Notes under the pieces: generated by a model
What the model was told of the DNA's origin: nothing
Databases searched by the model: none
Seen by the model: the letters and a program-made list of their open reading frames with translations, nothing else
Program-made: the position numbers and the translations under genes
Shown here: positions 1 through 11,800 of the stretch, one piece after another
Layout: each line of letters starts with the position of its first letter
How positions within the stretch are numbered: the first letter of the stretch is position 1
NCBI GenBank assembly: GCA_030272585.1
Contig: BSYQ01000005.1
Location: 5,239,501 to 5,303,500, forward strand
DNA from: Bryopsis sp. KO-2023
Lineage: Eukaryota; Chlorophyta; Ulvophyceae; Bryopsidales; Bryopsidaceae
Reading direction: 5' to 3'
DNA length: 64,000 bases

Positions 1-182
1 TTTTGCCAAAGAAATGTGTTATAGTCTGACTCAGAAGTAAACCACCGTTTCATCCCAATGTTCGTATCTAGCTCTCTTCCCCAAAGGCAAGCAAAGAAGA
101 AACTGAGTCGAGAACCTCCAGAAAAAAAACGCTGGCGATCGGCTAATGTATGTGTGTTTTTTCCTTTGATTTGTAAATGCAG

Positions 183-742
183 TTCTGAGCAGAAGTTCGA
201 TTCTGGTTGTGGATGGCCTGCATTTTTCGACGAAGTGCCCAACTCCATAGACAGGGAAGTCGACTCTTCGATGGGTGCAGTTCGAACCGAAATCCTGTGT
301 AAAAAATGTGGAGGGCATTTGGGGCATGAATTCAAAGGAGAGGTGATTGCTTGTTGAAAAACTTTGATTTCGTTTTTTTTTCTGGACTTGGGTTTTGTTC
401 CCAGAATTGGGAATCCCCAGGGTGGAAACAATCGATGGAAAAAAAAAGAAAAAGAAAAAAAGCATTCTTGAAAAGTAAAATTAGGTTCGGGGACGGTGGT
501 GTGCAAAGCATGCATATAGATGCCCTCTTTCATTTCTATTTTTTGAGAACGAGCACAAAAAAATGCTATGCCACATTTTTTGTGAACGAAAAAGATGCGT
601 GCTTTTTCGTGCTTGTTTTTTTTTTTCACCCCAATTATTTTCAACCCATTTCTGTGTTCCTTTGCAGGGCTTCCCTAACCCAACCGATATTCGCCATTGT
701 GTCAACAGCGCTGCCCTCAAATTTAAGAAAAAAGATGAATAG
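183..742 (+). CDS. MSRB: Methionine sulfoxide reductase B, 3' part (5' exons off the left edge)
   Basis: Reduces methionine-R-sulfoxide in proteins. Two exons are visible, 183-342 and 668-742, joined by a GT-AG intron; the first enters in phase 2, so the start lies left of the window. Exon 1 reads [14 protein letters not shown], a hallmark of the family, followed by CKKC, the second zinc CxxC pair, and GGHLGHEF. Exon 2 holds RHCVNSAAL, whose cysteine is the family's catalytic residue, and ends KKKDE-stop. The first CxxC pair and any targeting peptide are missing with the off-window exons, so the compartment cannot be judged. Bases 1-182 read as intron with a T-rich acceptor. Family call is firm; isoform is unknown. 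Confidence 0.92.
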
Positions 743-1222
743 GACTTCTTCTTCGACTTTTTTTTTTTTCTTTTTTTTTGGGGGGGGGGAGACTCTCATC
801 AGAAGCTCTGTTGTACACATTGGGGGTTTTAAATTATGTGCGTGGTTAGCGCTGGTTTGGACAGCCAACGAATCACAAAAATAATTTTCTAGCCAAGAGC
901 TGAAAATCTCCAGGGTGAAAACAGAAAAAAATCTCTTTAAAGAAAGAAAGACAGAAAGCAAGAGCAATGTTGAAATTCTTGAGGTGTCGGGAAACAGGCA
1001 GCTCTGGGCGAAATCGTTAGAAGAATCTGGCCTCTCCCCAAATTACTCATTCTCATCAACACAAACGCGCGTTCCCCTGTACAGACGTCTAGAGTCCCGA
1101 GCCCAGAGTCGGGCCCCGTCAAACCATCAGCGTTTTCGGCTTTCGTTTCCTCTTTTTCCTGTATCTTTCTAGGGGGGTTTTCGTCGGAACGGATAAGCTC
1201 CTGAACGGAATCGTTTCGCGCC
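743..1222. other. Spacer between MSRB and the next gene
   Basis: 480 bases holding the MSRB 3' flank and the promoter side of the 1223 gene. It contains a T-run followed directly by a G-run near 757-790. No coding exon or RNA gene is seen. Confidence 0.6.
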
Positions 1223-3090
1223 ATGAACGTTTCTCCGTCGAGTTGTCGTGGATGCAACGGCTTGCTCCCGCAAAGAGCGCGGCTATCCGTCGGCCTCCGA
1301 CGACTCTCGCTAACCGTCCAGGTATGGAGTCATTCTTCGTTCGTTTCTGTCGAAAAATGTCCTTTGAGAGGTGCTTTCCAACATTCGCTTCGTCTCTTGT
1401 AGGGATATATATCCGTTTAGAAGAATATACATTTCGTCGCAGTGTGGTATTCCCCCCTTTTTCAGAATAAAAAGAAATCGAACCCCTCAAGTTTTGTTCA
1501 TTGAATCAATTTATGATTTCAGACTCCTTTGTTCAGACTACATGTCTCTACACAGAAGATTAAGCCAAAAAAAATAAATATGCCTATCTGTCTGAAAGGT
1601 TTTTTTTTTGATGTTCACACAGCAAAGAAGACCAATCCATCGGTCTCAGGTCGTGAAGGTACGAGGATGATGGAAAAATAAGAGAATAAAAATAAAAAAA
1701 AAGTATATTAAAGTATCCAGAGACTATTTTCCAATTAGAGATTGTGTCTAGCTGTGAGCTTTCTTCTTCTTTTTTTTGTTGCATTGATGAATCTATACTT
1801 TTAAAAAAGTTTTGTGTAAAGCTAAAATAGCACAAGGAGTTTTACGGATGGATACCGATTGAATGCAATTTTTAGGTTTTTTCTTTTGATCTTCCTTTTT
1901 GTCTATTTTTTTTTTTTTTGGAGGGGGAGTAGAAAGGAGTGGTGTTGTGTTGAAAAAAGAAAAAAAAAGCGTTTTGCGGTCATAGGTATATTTTGATGAA
2001 AAGAGTCGAGACCCCCCTTGCGTAATATTTTCCCTTCAGTTTAAATCACCACCTCCAGTCGAAACATCAGCATTCCAATTTTTTTTTCAACAGTTTCTTG
2101 GAAAAGGGATCCACGGAGGGAGCGGAATTTTGACAATGCGCCTAGTTTTCCCCAGTTTGGAAAAAAAACATATATATATATATATATTTTTTTTAATTAT
2201 TATTTTTTTCCTTTGCTTTTTTGTTATTTTATTTTTCCCCAGGTTTCTGCTGGCAGAAAGCAGAAAAAAGCCATTGCTGAAGATGCTGCCGATTTATCAG
2301 TAGCCCCCAGTGAGCCAGCAATTTTGTCAAATACGGGGGAGGTCCCCAAAACTCCATTGACCCCCACCAGCCAGGCATTGAAGGAAAATCCCGAGGATGT
2401 CGAAACTCCAAATTATGCGTTGTGGATCGTTTCGCTGTTGGCAGTCATCGGGACATTCTATGTCGTGGTGTTTTATGCTGGAGCAGGTGGGTGTTGAACA
2501 AAGAAAGAAAACGAATAAAAAAACAAAAGCGAAATTCTGCTGCAGGGGGCTAAAAAAACAGAGAAGAAAAGAAAAAAAAACGAAACTCGCAACGGTACAA
2601 TCCCCACCTCATCCCTTTTTCTGCCTTCGTTTTTTTTTCCTTTGTTTTTTCCTGTCGGAAAAAATGAATTTCGACAAAGCTTTACAGAGACTCCCCTCCG
2701 CCGCTTCCCCTCAGTGTTGGGTGTCTGGGTGGGAAAAGGAAGAGGAGGCCAGGACGCTGAGAATGCAATTATTTGCAATCTCATCTTGACCTACCTTTTG
2801 TTTTTTTCTTTCTGTGTTGCTGTTTTCTCGCAGGCTTCTTTTATTTCTTGTCCCAGAAAGTCGATTTCAAAAGGAAGGATTTCGTGCCGTACTCGGAGAC
2901 ATTGCGATTACGAAAAGAAGAGCAACAGGCGGCCATCTCCGAACTGGAAACTGGGAAATCTGCACCCGATTTGGCGGAGGAGGAGGAACCCCACCATGCG
3001 AAAGACCCAAGCGGTCTGGTCGCCAGCGAATCCCATGCCGGAGCACATCAATTGCCTTTCCAAGGTTTTGGAGGGGAAAGCCCTTTGTGA
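1223..3090 (+). CDS. Small membrane protein with transit-like N-terminus, unrecognised
   Basis: Three exons, 1223-1321, 2243-2486 and 2834-3090, phases 0 and 1, giving 199 aa. Exon 1 encodes MNVSPSSCRGCNGLLPQRAR and a further Arg/Ser/Leu-rich stretch without acidic residues, like a plastid or mitochondrial transit peptide. After a Pro/Thr/Ser-rich linker (about 40-85) a hydrophobic segment ALWIVSLLAVIGTFYVVVF forms one probable membrane span, followed by GGFFYFLSQK. The C-terminal third is charged (KRKDF, RLRKEEQ, EEEEPHH) and probably soluble. I do not recognise the family. Exon limits rest on clean GT-AG sites, phase agreement and an acceptor after a T-rich tract; organelle targeting is inferred from composition only. 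Confidence 0.7.
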
Positions 3091-6071
3091 AAAAAAAACA
3101 AAAAAGGGAAAAACATGATGAGGAAACGTCAAGGAAATGTTTGAGAAGAATTTGGTGGCATTGTGGGGGGGGGGGGGAGGGGAAGAACGAATTGAATTGT
3201 GGGGGAAGGGCTTGGAACATGTTTCGTGGGGGTTTTCCCAATGTTGTGTGTGCATGTATTCTTGCGATTTTGGATGGATTTTTGAAAAAGAAAATCATTT
3301 TCTGGTTTCGAAAGTTTTGTTTTTGTCCTTCCGATTTTGGATGGGGGTTGGCAGCCTGTTTCGACCTTTTTCATTTTTATCGAGGGAGTGTTGCATTGGA
3401 GAGGGTTCTTGACTTTTGGTGGCTTTTTCTTTCCCCCCAAAAAGGGTTGATCAACAGTTTCTGGAGTATGTGTCCTTTTCATTTTGGCTTGGAGTGGAAT
3501 CCCCTCTCTCAAATTTGGTGGTTTGATGAATGCACCAAAAAACCAAAGTTTTGTTCTGAATTCCATCCAGCACGAGATGCATCTAGGGCTGAAGTTGGTA
3601 CTGTTTCATTTCTGTGAACTACTTTCCCCTAGAGCAGCCCAACATGACAGTCACTGCGACGGAGGCATTACAGTATCAAGAATTTTCGACCAAAAAGTGT
3701 GATGTCACTCTTCTAGGAGTGTGATCGACCATGGCAATTCCACAGCATTTCAAGCCGAAGACATCTCAATGCATGAGAATCAGAGCAAAATAGCAACTAT
3801 TACAACTCAAAAAAAAAAGGTAGAAAGTAAAGAAAAAACATATTTCCCCAAGCCTCCCAAAAGGTGACAACCCCCCCCCAAAAGAATCAGAACAGTCTCA
3901 ACAATCTCTTCTTTGTTTTTGAATTTACAAAATACCCTCTCCCCACCTCCCAGTATAATTTGGCCAAGACAAATTTGGCAAAAACCTATAGATGCACACG
4001 AAAAAAAAAAGAATTTCTTCCACAACATGCTGTCTTACTTTTTTTTCTTTTTCTCAGCTCGATCACAACATGTTTGAAACGAAAAAAATACAAAAAAACA
4101 AGGCAAGGTTTTTTTCTCTCATCTTTTTCTCCCCTCCCGACACACATCCTTGCACCTTTGTATATATTAACACATTTTCCCTTGTATGTTTTGTCCCCAC
4201 GGGGCATCCTCCTCCAAACCGTGTCAGTTCCTCACGCTTTTTCGGAGGCAGGCAATGCAGACGTTTTGTCTAGGTTTCTTTTTTTGTTGATATGGAGGGA
4301 AGAGATCAGGAGAAAGCACAGGTCCCCCCGTGTTGAAATCGAACTGACTATCCAATCACTCCAGATAATAGGATTAGTAATCATCCCCTGGTTGAAATGC
4401 CAAGATTCAACATGCATCGAGCAATATGTCACCCAAAGCTTTCTTCTATTCTTTTTCTTTATGTATATTATATCAGTAGTGAATTGAATTGAAAGCAGTT
4501 GACACAAAGCCAAAAGGCCGAGTGCAGCCCAACCGTACATACAAATACATAGATCGACACATTCAGATCAGTTCATTCCTATATCCCCCCCCCCCAATTG
4601 AAACATGGCAAGGCGGCTCATCATACAGACAAATAACAGGACGCAGAACAGAGCAGGGAATCAAAGGTAAAAATTAATGTTCCCAGCGACAAACTCAACC
4701 CGGGCGGCGGGGAAATAGAGCAAAAAGAAGAATATCCAGGGTTTTTTTTTCAAACAGAAAAGAAAACCCCCTGCATTGTCATTCTTGAGACTAATCTAAG
4801 TCTATGCCTATCATCATCCCCCATCAGTTCTTTCTTTCCTTTTTTTTCTGTTTTTTTTTCCCCTTAAATCCTATGTACGTTTTTTTTTTTTCTTTTTCGT
4901 TTTCCCCTCTCCACCTCCACCATCGCAAATATGTATTTTAGATTTTAGTTTTTTTTTCGTTTTCTCCTCCGATGCATGTGTGTGGCTGCCTTCTTTTCCT
5001 TTCAAGTTTTCCAGAAAGAAAAAAAAAATCACAAAAAACTATTTAAAAAAAACCGCACCACCACGACGTTAGGAGAAATACTGGCCAAAGAATCCACATG
5101 CCTATATAAAAAAAAGGGGGGGAAGGAAAAAGGAGAAAAATAAAAGGGGGAAGAAAAACAAAAACAGGAACAAGCCCTAAAAAAAAAAAACGTACGCAAG
5201 CATAGAACCCAGAAACACATGTCTCTCCTTTCTCTATTTCCTATTTTCTGGATAAATCCTTTGATCCTCTTTTTTCTTTCTTTCTTTCTTTTTGTTTTTT
5301 TCTTTGACACTCGCCATATCCTCATTGTGGAGTTTTATATATTCATATACCCCTCCACATATCGAAAGGCTCAAAATGCTGTTTTTATCATTTCCAAACA
5401 TAGAAAGGGAATAAAGGGACAAAAAAAAAGGAAACTTGGATCGATTGCCCTTAAATTCCAACTGTTCCTCTGTTGAACCAGAAAATGGCAATTAAAAAAA
5501 ATGCCATCTCCACACAGCCTCTCTGCATATTCCAAGAAAAATAAAAATAAAACCTACACAATCACAAAAAAATGTCATTTTTTTTTTCTGCACATTCTCG
5601 CTGGCTATCCTTTTTTTTCTCTCTCTCCTTTTTCGAATTCCCTTCCCCCGAACTTTTCCCCTCTTTTTTTTTTTGGTCCGTAAATTCGGCCACTACCACG
5701 AAAATCACAGGATGTCTGTCTATTAATTTTCACACATCTTTTTTCTCTCAGTTTTTTTCTTCTTTTCCCCTTCTTTTTTCTTAACTTCTGCCATATTTCC
5801 TCACAAACGGTAAGAAAACAAACAAAAAAAACCACCATTGCACAATTGCCCCCCAATTTCCCAGCCAAGAAGTTATCCAACCAGGTCAATTCTCTTTCAG
5901 TTTTGTGTTTTTTTCTCTTTCTGATATTTCTTTTTATATCTATATGTATAGTGCTTGTTTATCCATTCGATCCTGCAGTTTCAATTTTTTTTTTTTTTAA
6001 TTATTCCCTCAGCCCATCGGGCTCAAACAGCCAATTCATCAAATTGATCTTCACACAACACACACACACAC

Positions 6072-6102
<31 letters not shown>

Positions 6103-6927
6103 CTCTTCTTTCTCTTTTTTTTTTCCCTTCCACCTTCCAGGTTTCTTTTTTTCTTTTCCTTCCTTTCCCTCTGCGTTGGCACTTTCAGTTTTTTTGGTTT
6201 TAAAATCCAGACCTCCTCCGCATCACCTGCAGAAAAAAAATCCAAAGGTTCCCCAAACGCACCGCGTTTTTCAGCGGACAGTCGTCGTCAGAACCCTGTT
6301 TTTTTTTTCCTTCGCCCCCCTCCCCCCGCCCACCCCTTTTTCTCGCACTCCCGAAAAAAGATTCGACACGAAGCCCTCCAGAAAACGCTCAATCAAGTAC
6401 CATCCCGAACCTTCCCCATCATCCCGTTATCCCCCCACCCGTCCTCCCTATCCCCTTTTCGGGAAAACCTCAAACGATGAAGCCACCCGAATTCGTCTCG
6501 CAACTTTGATTCGTTCTCCCTGCCACGTCGCCGTCGGTCATCAATCAAACAAACAGTGTACATATCTCTCGTATTTTCTCTCTCTCCCATCTGCTCCTCC
6601 CCCCCCCCCCAAATATTGCTCTCTCCATTGCTCCGCATCAAACAAACCCCCACCCCACCCGAACGCAAGGACCTTGTTATTTCTTCTCTTTCGATTCCCT
6701 CCCCCTCCCCCCGTTTCCCCGTCCCACCTCATTTCGCTCTTCCCATTTTCTCTTCCACGTCCATGAAAAGAAGCAAAACCAAAACTGCCGTACGAGCGTT
6801 CCGGAAACGGAAAGGAAAAAAGCAACAGAAAAGCAAAAGTTGAGGAACAATCAAAACAAACCGAAAAACGAAAAAAAAAAAGACGCTATCACGGCACGCC
6901 CCAATTCACACCCCTCCACCGTGGCGT
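3091..6927. other. Long AT-rich spacer, no gene seen
   Basis: About 3.8 kb between two gene 3' ends (1223-3090 gene on +, Alba gene on -). It holds long T, A and C runs, a CA/TA microsatellite and polypyrimidine stretches near 5.6-6.8 kb that leave frames open without protein-like composition. No conserved domain, tRNA or transposon terminus was found. The right end should contain the Alba 3' UTR. Confidence 0.6.
6057..6101. repeat. Compound CA/TA microsatellite
   Basis: A short CA-rich repeat (about 6057-6072) runs into an alternating TA tract (about 6075-6101). Read directly from the sequence. Confidence 0.9.
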
Positions 6928-7497
6928 TCAGGTGCTGGGCGGGGTGGGGTCGACCGGTTTGCTTCCGTCGGCCGGTTTGCCCCCGTCGGCCGGTTTGCTT
7001 CCGTCGTCCGTCGGTTTCGCATCTTTCCCTTCAACGGCAGTATCTTTGGATTCTTTTTCGGCGTTCGCCTCCCGCTCCTTCTTCTCGGCCAGGGCTTTCG
7101 CTTGTTCCTCCACGATCGCATCGAACTCGGCGCTCTTGACGAGGACGATTTCCATCTTGGGCTTGCGCACCGCTCTTGGACGTCCCCGGTCCGTAAGCAT
7201 ATCGATGCTCGTCATCAGCTGTTTTTCTAAAACCAGCTTTTCCTTCTTCAGGATCTCTGCGACCGAGACCATGTTCGACATGGCGAACCCCAGGGCGGAG
7301 AGCTTCACCTCTCCGTGCTGTTGCATCAGTTTCTTTGCCAGATTGACGTAAAAATATAACGGTTTTTTGTCCAGCGAAACTTGGATCCTGGGAGGGTGCG
7401 CTTTGGCGTCCGCCGGGTCGATCGCCTCTTTGCCTTCCGCCGTGGCGACCGGAGGCGGGTCGACCTTGGGCTCTGTCGAAGACGCTACCGCAGCCAT
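6928..7497 (-). CDS. Alba-domain nucleic-acid-binding protein, plant type
   Basis: Single-exon ORF of 189 aa starting at a clear ATG (7497). The Alba domain spans about residues 36-125: RIQVSLDKKPLYFYVNLAKK, then VKLSALGFAMSNMVSVAEIL, then KQLMTS and KPKMEIVLVKSAEFDAIV. This matches the short plant Alba proteins that bind RNA or DNA in nucleus and cytoplasm. The N-terminus is Ala/Pro-rich. The C-terminus is a Lys/Glu-rich helix and then a low-complexity tail of repeated DGSKPADGGKP-type units, probably disordered. No RGG repeats are present, so it is the short rather than the RGG-bearing class. It converges with the gene at 1223-3090 and lies in tandem with the AsmA-like gene. The family call is firm; the RNA role comes from relatives. 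Confidence 0.88.
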   Translation of the reverse strand: MAAVASSTEPKVDPPPVATAEGKEAIDPADAKAHPPRIQVSLDKKPLYFYVNLAKKLMQQHGEVKLSALGFAMSNMVSVAEILKKEKLVLEKQLMTSIDMLTDRGRPRAVRKPKMEIVLVKSAEFDAIVEEQAKALAEKKEREANAEKESKDTAVEGKDAKPTDDGSKPADGGKPADGSKPVDPTPPST

Positions 7498-8848
7498 ATC
7501 GAACGAACAGTTCTGAACCGTCTTCCTATCCCTTTCCTTTTTTTTTTGCCTTCAGGTGGCTTTCGCTTCCAATTTTAACTCCCCAATTTTTTTTGTGGAT
7601 TCCAGAGCGCGTCCCCGTGGTCTAAAATACTCTTGCTGCTCGGGATGCGTTTCGGCGTGCGCAAGCGCTGCCCGGATCGAGCCTTCAACGAATTGTGGCC
7701 GGCTTTATAGGGAGGCCACTGACCGCCTCGCAACCTTACGATCCACATCGAATCCAGAGCCGACCAGCATAGTGAGCATCCATGACGAGTGACAGCAATT
7801 TGGCAGCCGACGACTGACCCCCCTCCCCCAGTCGTTACTAACCCAACGCCACGTCGGTATGTCGGACGGGGGCCCCGCCCCTCCCAGCGAAAACAACGGG
7901 GAGTCTCGCTTTTGCCACTCGCTTTCCAGGAAGTACACAAGCAACGGAAAGCTAGTGGACACTGCGGGGGTTTAGAAATGGGGGGGGGGTCGTTTTCTGT
8001 GGGTAGGTTGTGGATTCATGCGGGGGCTTTACTGGTCCAGTCGAGGCTGTGTGTAAGAGACGTAAAACGTGAACATCGCCAGCCTCACGTCTTCCCGTCT
8101 TCTTGGGCTTTTCTGAAATCGGATCGGAAGCAAGGGCAAGGGAAAATCATGCCACCCCCGCAAGCGTTATCGAGGACGTTAGCATCGGGCTCATGCTGCG
8201 GCCGTGAGCCCTGTTTTGGGGAAAGACAGCAAGTTTTTGGCACCCCAAGTTTTTGCTTGACGTCTCTTTGCCTTTGTCCCCCTTCTGAACAAACTTGACC
8301 GTCCGCTTGCTATCTCAGACATATAAGCCTTCATTTTGAATTTTCTTGGCGGCCTCCACTGTGGCTCGTTTTGGGCTTGGCAACCATGTGGATCAGACGC
8401 CACCAAGGTGGTCATACCTCGTACTCAGCAGAGGACACTTTCGTAATCAAGTCCAAACCAAAAAAGGAGATTTCGGTCGGAGTGCCACATTTTCGTTATC
8501 GCCGTGAAGCTTGACGGTGACCTCTTGCGCCAGAACCCTTGGCAGCGAGAATCAGACAGGGAGGGGGATCCACAGCTTTTGCAATTGTTCACATAGCTAA
8601 AAAAGAAATCAGGCAAAATACCAATTTCACCCAAACAAACAACACTGAAAATGCTTTTTTGCTTTTTTTTTTTTCCCTCAGCAATTTTACCCCCCACTCA
8701 TCCTCTCTTTAAAAACAAAAAAAATGGAAAAAAGAATGCCACCCCGTCAACCACAACATAAAAAAGACGACCGACACCAAAAGCACAACCCCGAAAGTCC
8801 TAAATGTAATGCTAATACTGCCATTGCAGTCTAACCGAAGCCCCTTTT
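7498..8848. other. GC-richer spacer between Alba and AsmA-like genes
   Basis: Contains the Alba promoter side and the AsmA-like 3' flank. Bases about 7560-8560 are clearly richer in G and C than other spacers and keep medium-length frames open on both strands, but none shows a recognisable domain, good splice chain or consistent composition. Function not assigned. Confidence 0.5.
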
Positions 8849-11800
8849 CTATTCCCAAGGCAGAGGCTCAGTGAGTTCCGGAATGTTCCCTTGACCGTGC
8901 TTTTTCCCGACCATTCCTTTGGCCACATCGAAGAAAGCGTTTCTCATGAACCCCCCGATGGTGCCTTCCTCTCCTGCTATCATTCCACCCACTCTTTCCA
9001 GCGCCAAGCGGCCGATATCTTTGGAAGCCGAAGTCCAATTCACGATGGGCTCCTCTGTGGTTCCCCTCAAGGGCAGCGGGAGGATGTAGCCCGGCTCCAC
9101 TTCGATTCCTGTTCACCAGATCGCAGAATTAAAATAAAAAAAATAAATAATTATTTTATAAGAGGGCAGAAAAAAACAAACAGCACTCTTCCTGCCAGGA
9201 AAAAAAAAGGAGCAAAACAAAAACATCGAAAGTGGGGTTTCCTTTTGTCGTTATTATTCTTCCCGAGCGAAAAGAGCATGGCCTTACATCATGCTCGATA
9301 TTTCCAATTATTTATTTATTTATTTTCACTTTTATTTTTTCCATTTTTCTTTTTCTTACTTATTTACTTCTTTATATTTTTAATTTAGTTTAGTTTAATT
9401 TATTTATTTTAATTTTTTTTTTTGGGGGGGGTATGTAGGGTTTAGACTCCACCTGCTCGAGCAAGGGCATCGGCAGGGATGCCGAGATTCATGTTGAGCT
9501 CTTTCGTCAGCGAATTGCACTCGCCCCACACCACCACATGGATGCCCTTGCCTGGTTTTCCCAACAGCATGTCGCATCGCCTCACTCTAATCATTTCTTC
9601 ATTCCTGACTTCGATATCCACCCCAGACATCCACGCCTTTTTGACAAAAAAATAAATAAAAACAACGTTTCAATAAGAATGAATGCACACCACCGGCGCG
9701 ATTCCCCACTAAACTCAACGAAATGGGGGAAAAAAAGCGGCAGAAAGTAATTCGTTTGTTCGTGGAATTTTTAATGAGTCAGAAACTCCCCGGGATGTAA
9801 AATATACTGATTCTAGCAGAATGCTTGGAGGTTTTTTTTCCTCCTCCAATGCTATTTTTCCCGTTGCTCCAGAGAAACACACACCACTGTAACGAAAAAA
9901 AAAACAAAAAACGAAACAGAGTAGGAAGAAGAAAAAAAAAATCAGAAATGCAAATTACCTGGAGAGGTTTTCCTTTGCTGAGGCCTCTCTCTTGCACATC
10001 CAACAAATCCAAAAGGCCATTTGCAAGGGGGCCAGAATCGATCACCACTTGAACTGGATCCATGTGAAGTTGCACCGTTTTGCTGGGAAGTCGCATATCT
10101 GGAGAAGCCACTTGAACCCGAACCTGAAAAATTATTTCGTAGAAAAAATATAATAAGAAAATCAAACGAAACGAAAAAACCAATTAAAAAAAAAAAAAGA
10201 TTAAGAAAAAACCAGAGACTTTACAAAAAATAAAAATAAAAATCTAGGGGGGGAAAAAAGGAGTAGAATATTCGAAAAAAATATAATCGTATGTACAATT
10301 TTGAAAAAATAATGTCAAGGTGTTGCAGGGTTTTTTTTCTTCCCATTTCTTTCTGAAAATGAACCCAGTAAAAGAAAACATAAACAAATTTTTTAACAGA
10401 AAGATGTGAAAGCTGCTGACCTTGGCCCCCTTTGACATCTTCATAGTTTCACCCAGGAGGGGGTTTATTTTGGAGAGACCCTCCCTGAAAAAAAAAAAGA
10501 AAAACAGAGTAAGAATATATTGCAAGTTTTGCATCGCGACAAAAAAAAAATCCACCTGGAGTAAACAAGTTTAGTTCACTTTTGTGTTTCCTTTGCATCA
10601 TCGAGTCAAAATTGTACAGGAAAAAAGCGCAAAAAATTCCTAATGACCCTCCATCTCTACCAAAAAAAAAAGGAAGAGAAAAATCCTCAACTCCTTGAAC
10701 GAAATTAACTAAGTAGATGCATCAACCCCCCCCCCAAAAAAAAAAATAATAAAATAAATAAATAAATCATTGTGCATGGATGCATGCATCATCTAAAATG
10801 AATCGATAACTGGCCTCTTGCTGGCCCCTCAATTCATCAACTCAGTTTCTAACAGAACATCCCGACTTTCCAGGTTGGATAATCCCACCTCATAAATCAT
10901 CCCCCCCCCCCCTTGGTCTGCTTCAGCACTCCTATTTTCATTTCTTTCAATTTAAAAATTCATTTTTTTCAATTTATTTTTTCTTTCAATTTATGGATTC
11001 ATTTTTTCACCTTGCAAGCAAAGGAGTGAATTGGGCAATGGCAGTCGCCGGTTCACCTAATAGAATTCCATCAGCGGTTTTCCATCCTTTCATGTCCAAC
11101 CCCACATTGGGCGAGTTCACAGTCACCAGGAGGGCTTCCGAATCTTTCGGCTTCTCTTCGGCTTCCAGCCAGTCGGCCTCCATATCTATTTCATCGCTCA
11201 CCGATGCCACGGTTTCGTCCCCTTGGGCGATCAACCAATGAATTTGCTTTCCGATTGTATACCTGTAAGTTTTCAAGAACGTAAAAATTAACAAAGAAGG
11301 AGAAAACAGAAAGGCTGGGAAAAACATGATAACAAAAATTGCTATTTTTGCAAAAAAAACAGGAAAACTCAAATTGATCAGGAAAGTGGCTTTTTTGGGG
11401 GTTTTTTACGGGTTTTTTTTTTTTTTTGGGGGGGGGGATCCCCATAAAAATGGATGTAATAAATTTCTCATCAGACTCAACCTGCGAATGAAAGTTTTCT
11501 TTTTGTTTTCTTTTTGAATCGCTAAAAAAATTCCCTCCACACAGCAGTCCTTTTATAAAAAGGGCAGAGGCTTGATATTCTTTTTCCTTATCGCTCTTTT
11601 TTTTTTTTTGAAATTCAGAACAGGGGTTAAAAAAAGCTTTACCTCAATTCATCCCCCACGAACAGGCGGCCATCGTTTACATAAACGTTGGAATTCCCGT
11701 TTTTCACTTCCCCGCTCATCGAGACCAATTTCCGTTGGTCTGTCTGCAACTCCGTCTTTTCGACTTTCGATTTCTTCATCATCCCAGCTTTTTCTGCATA

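Noticed and set aside
5846-6766. 306-codon open frame on the plus strand
   Set aside because: Made of Phe/Pro/Ser/Leu from polypyrimidine DNA and a TA microsatellite; no domain, no protein-like composition.
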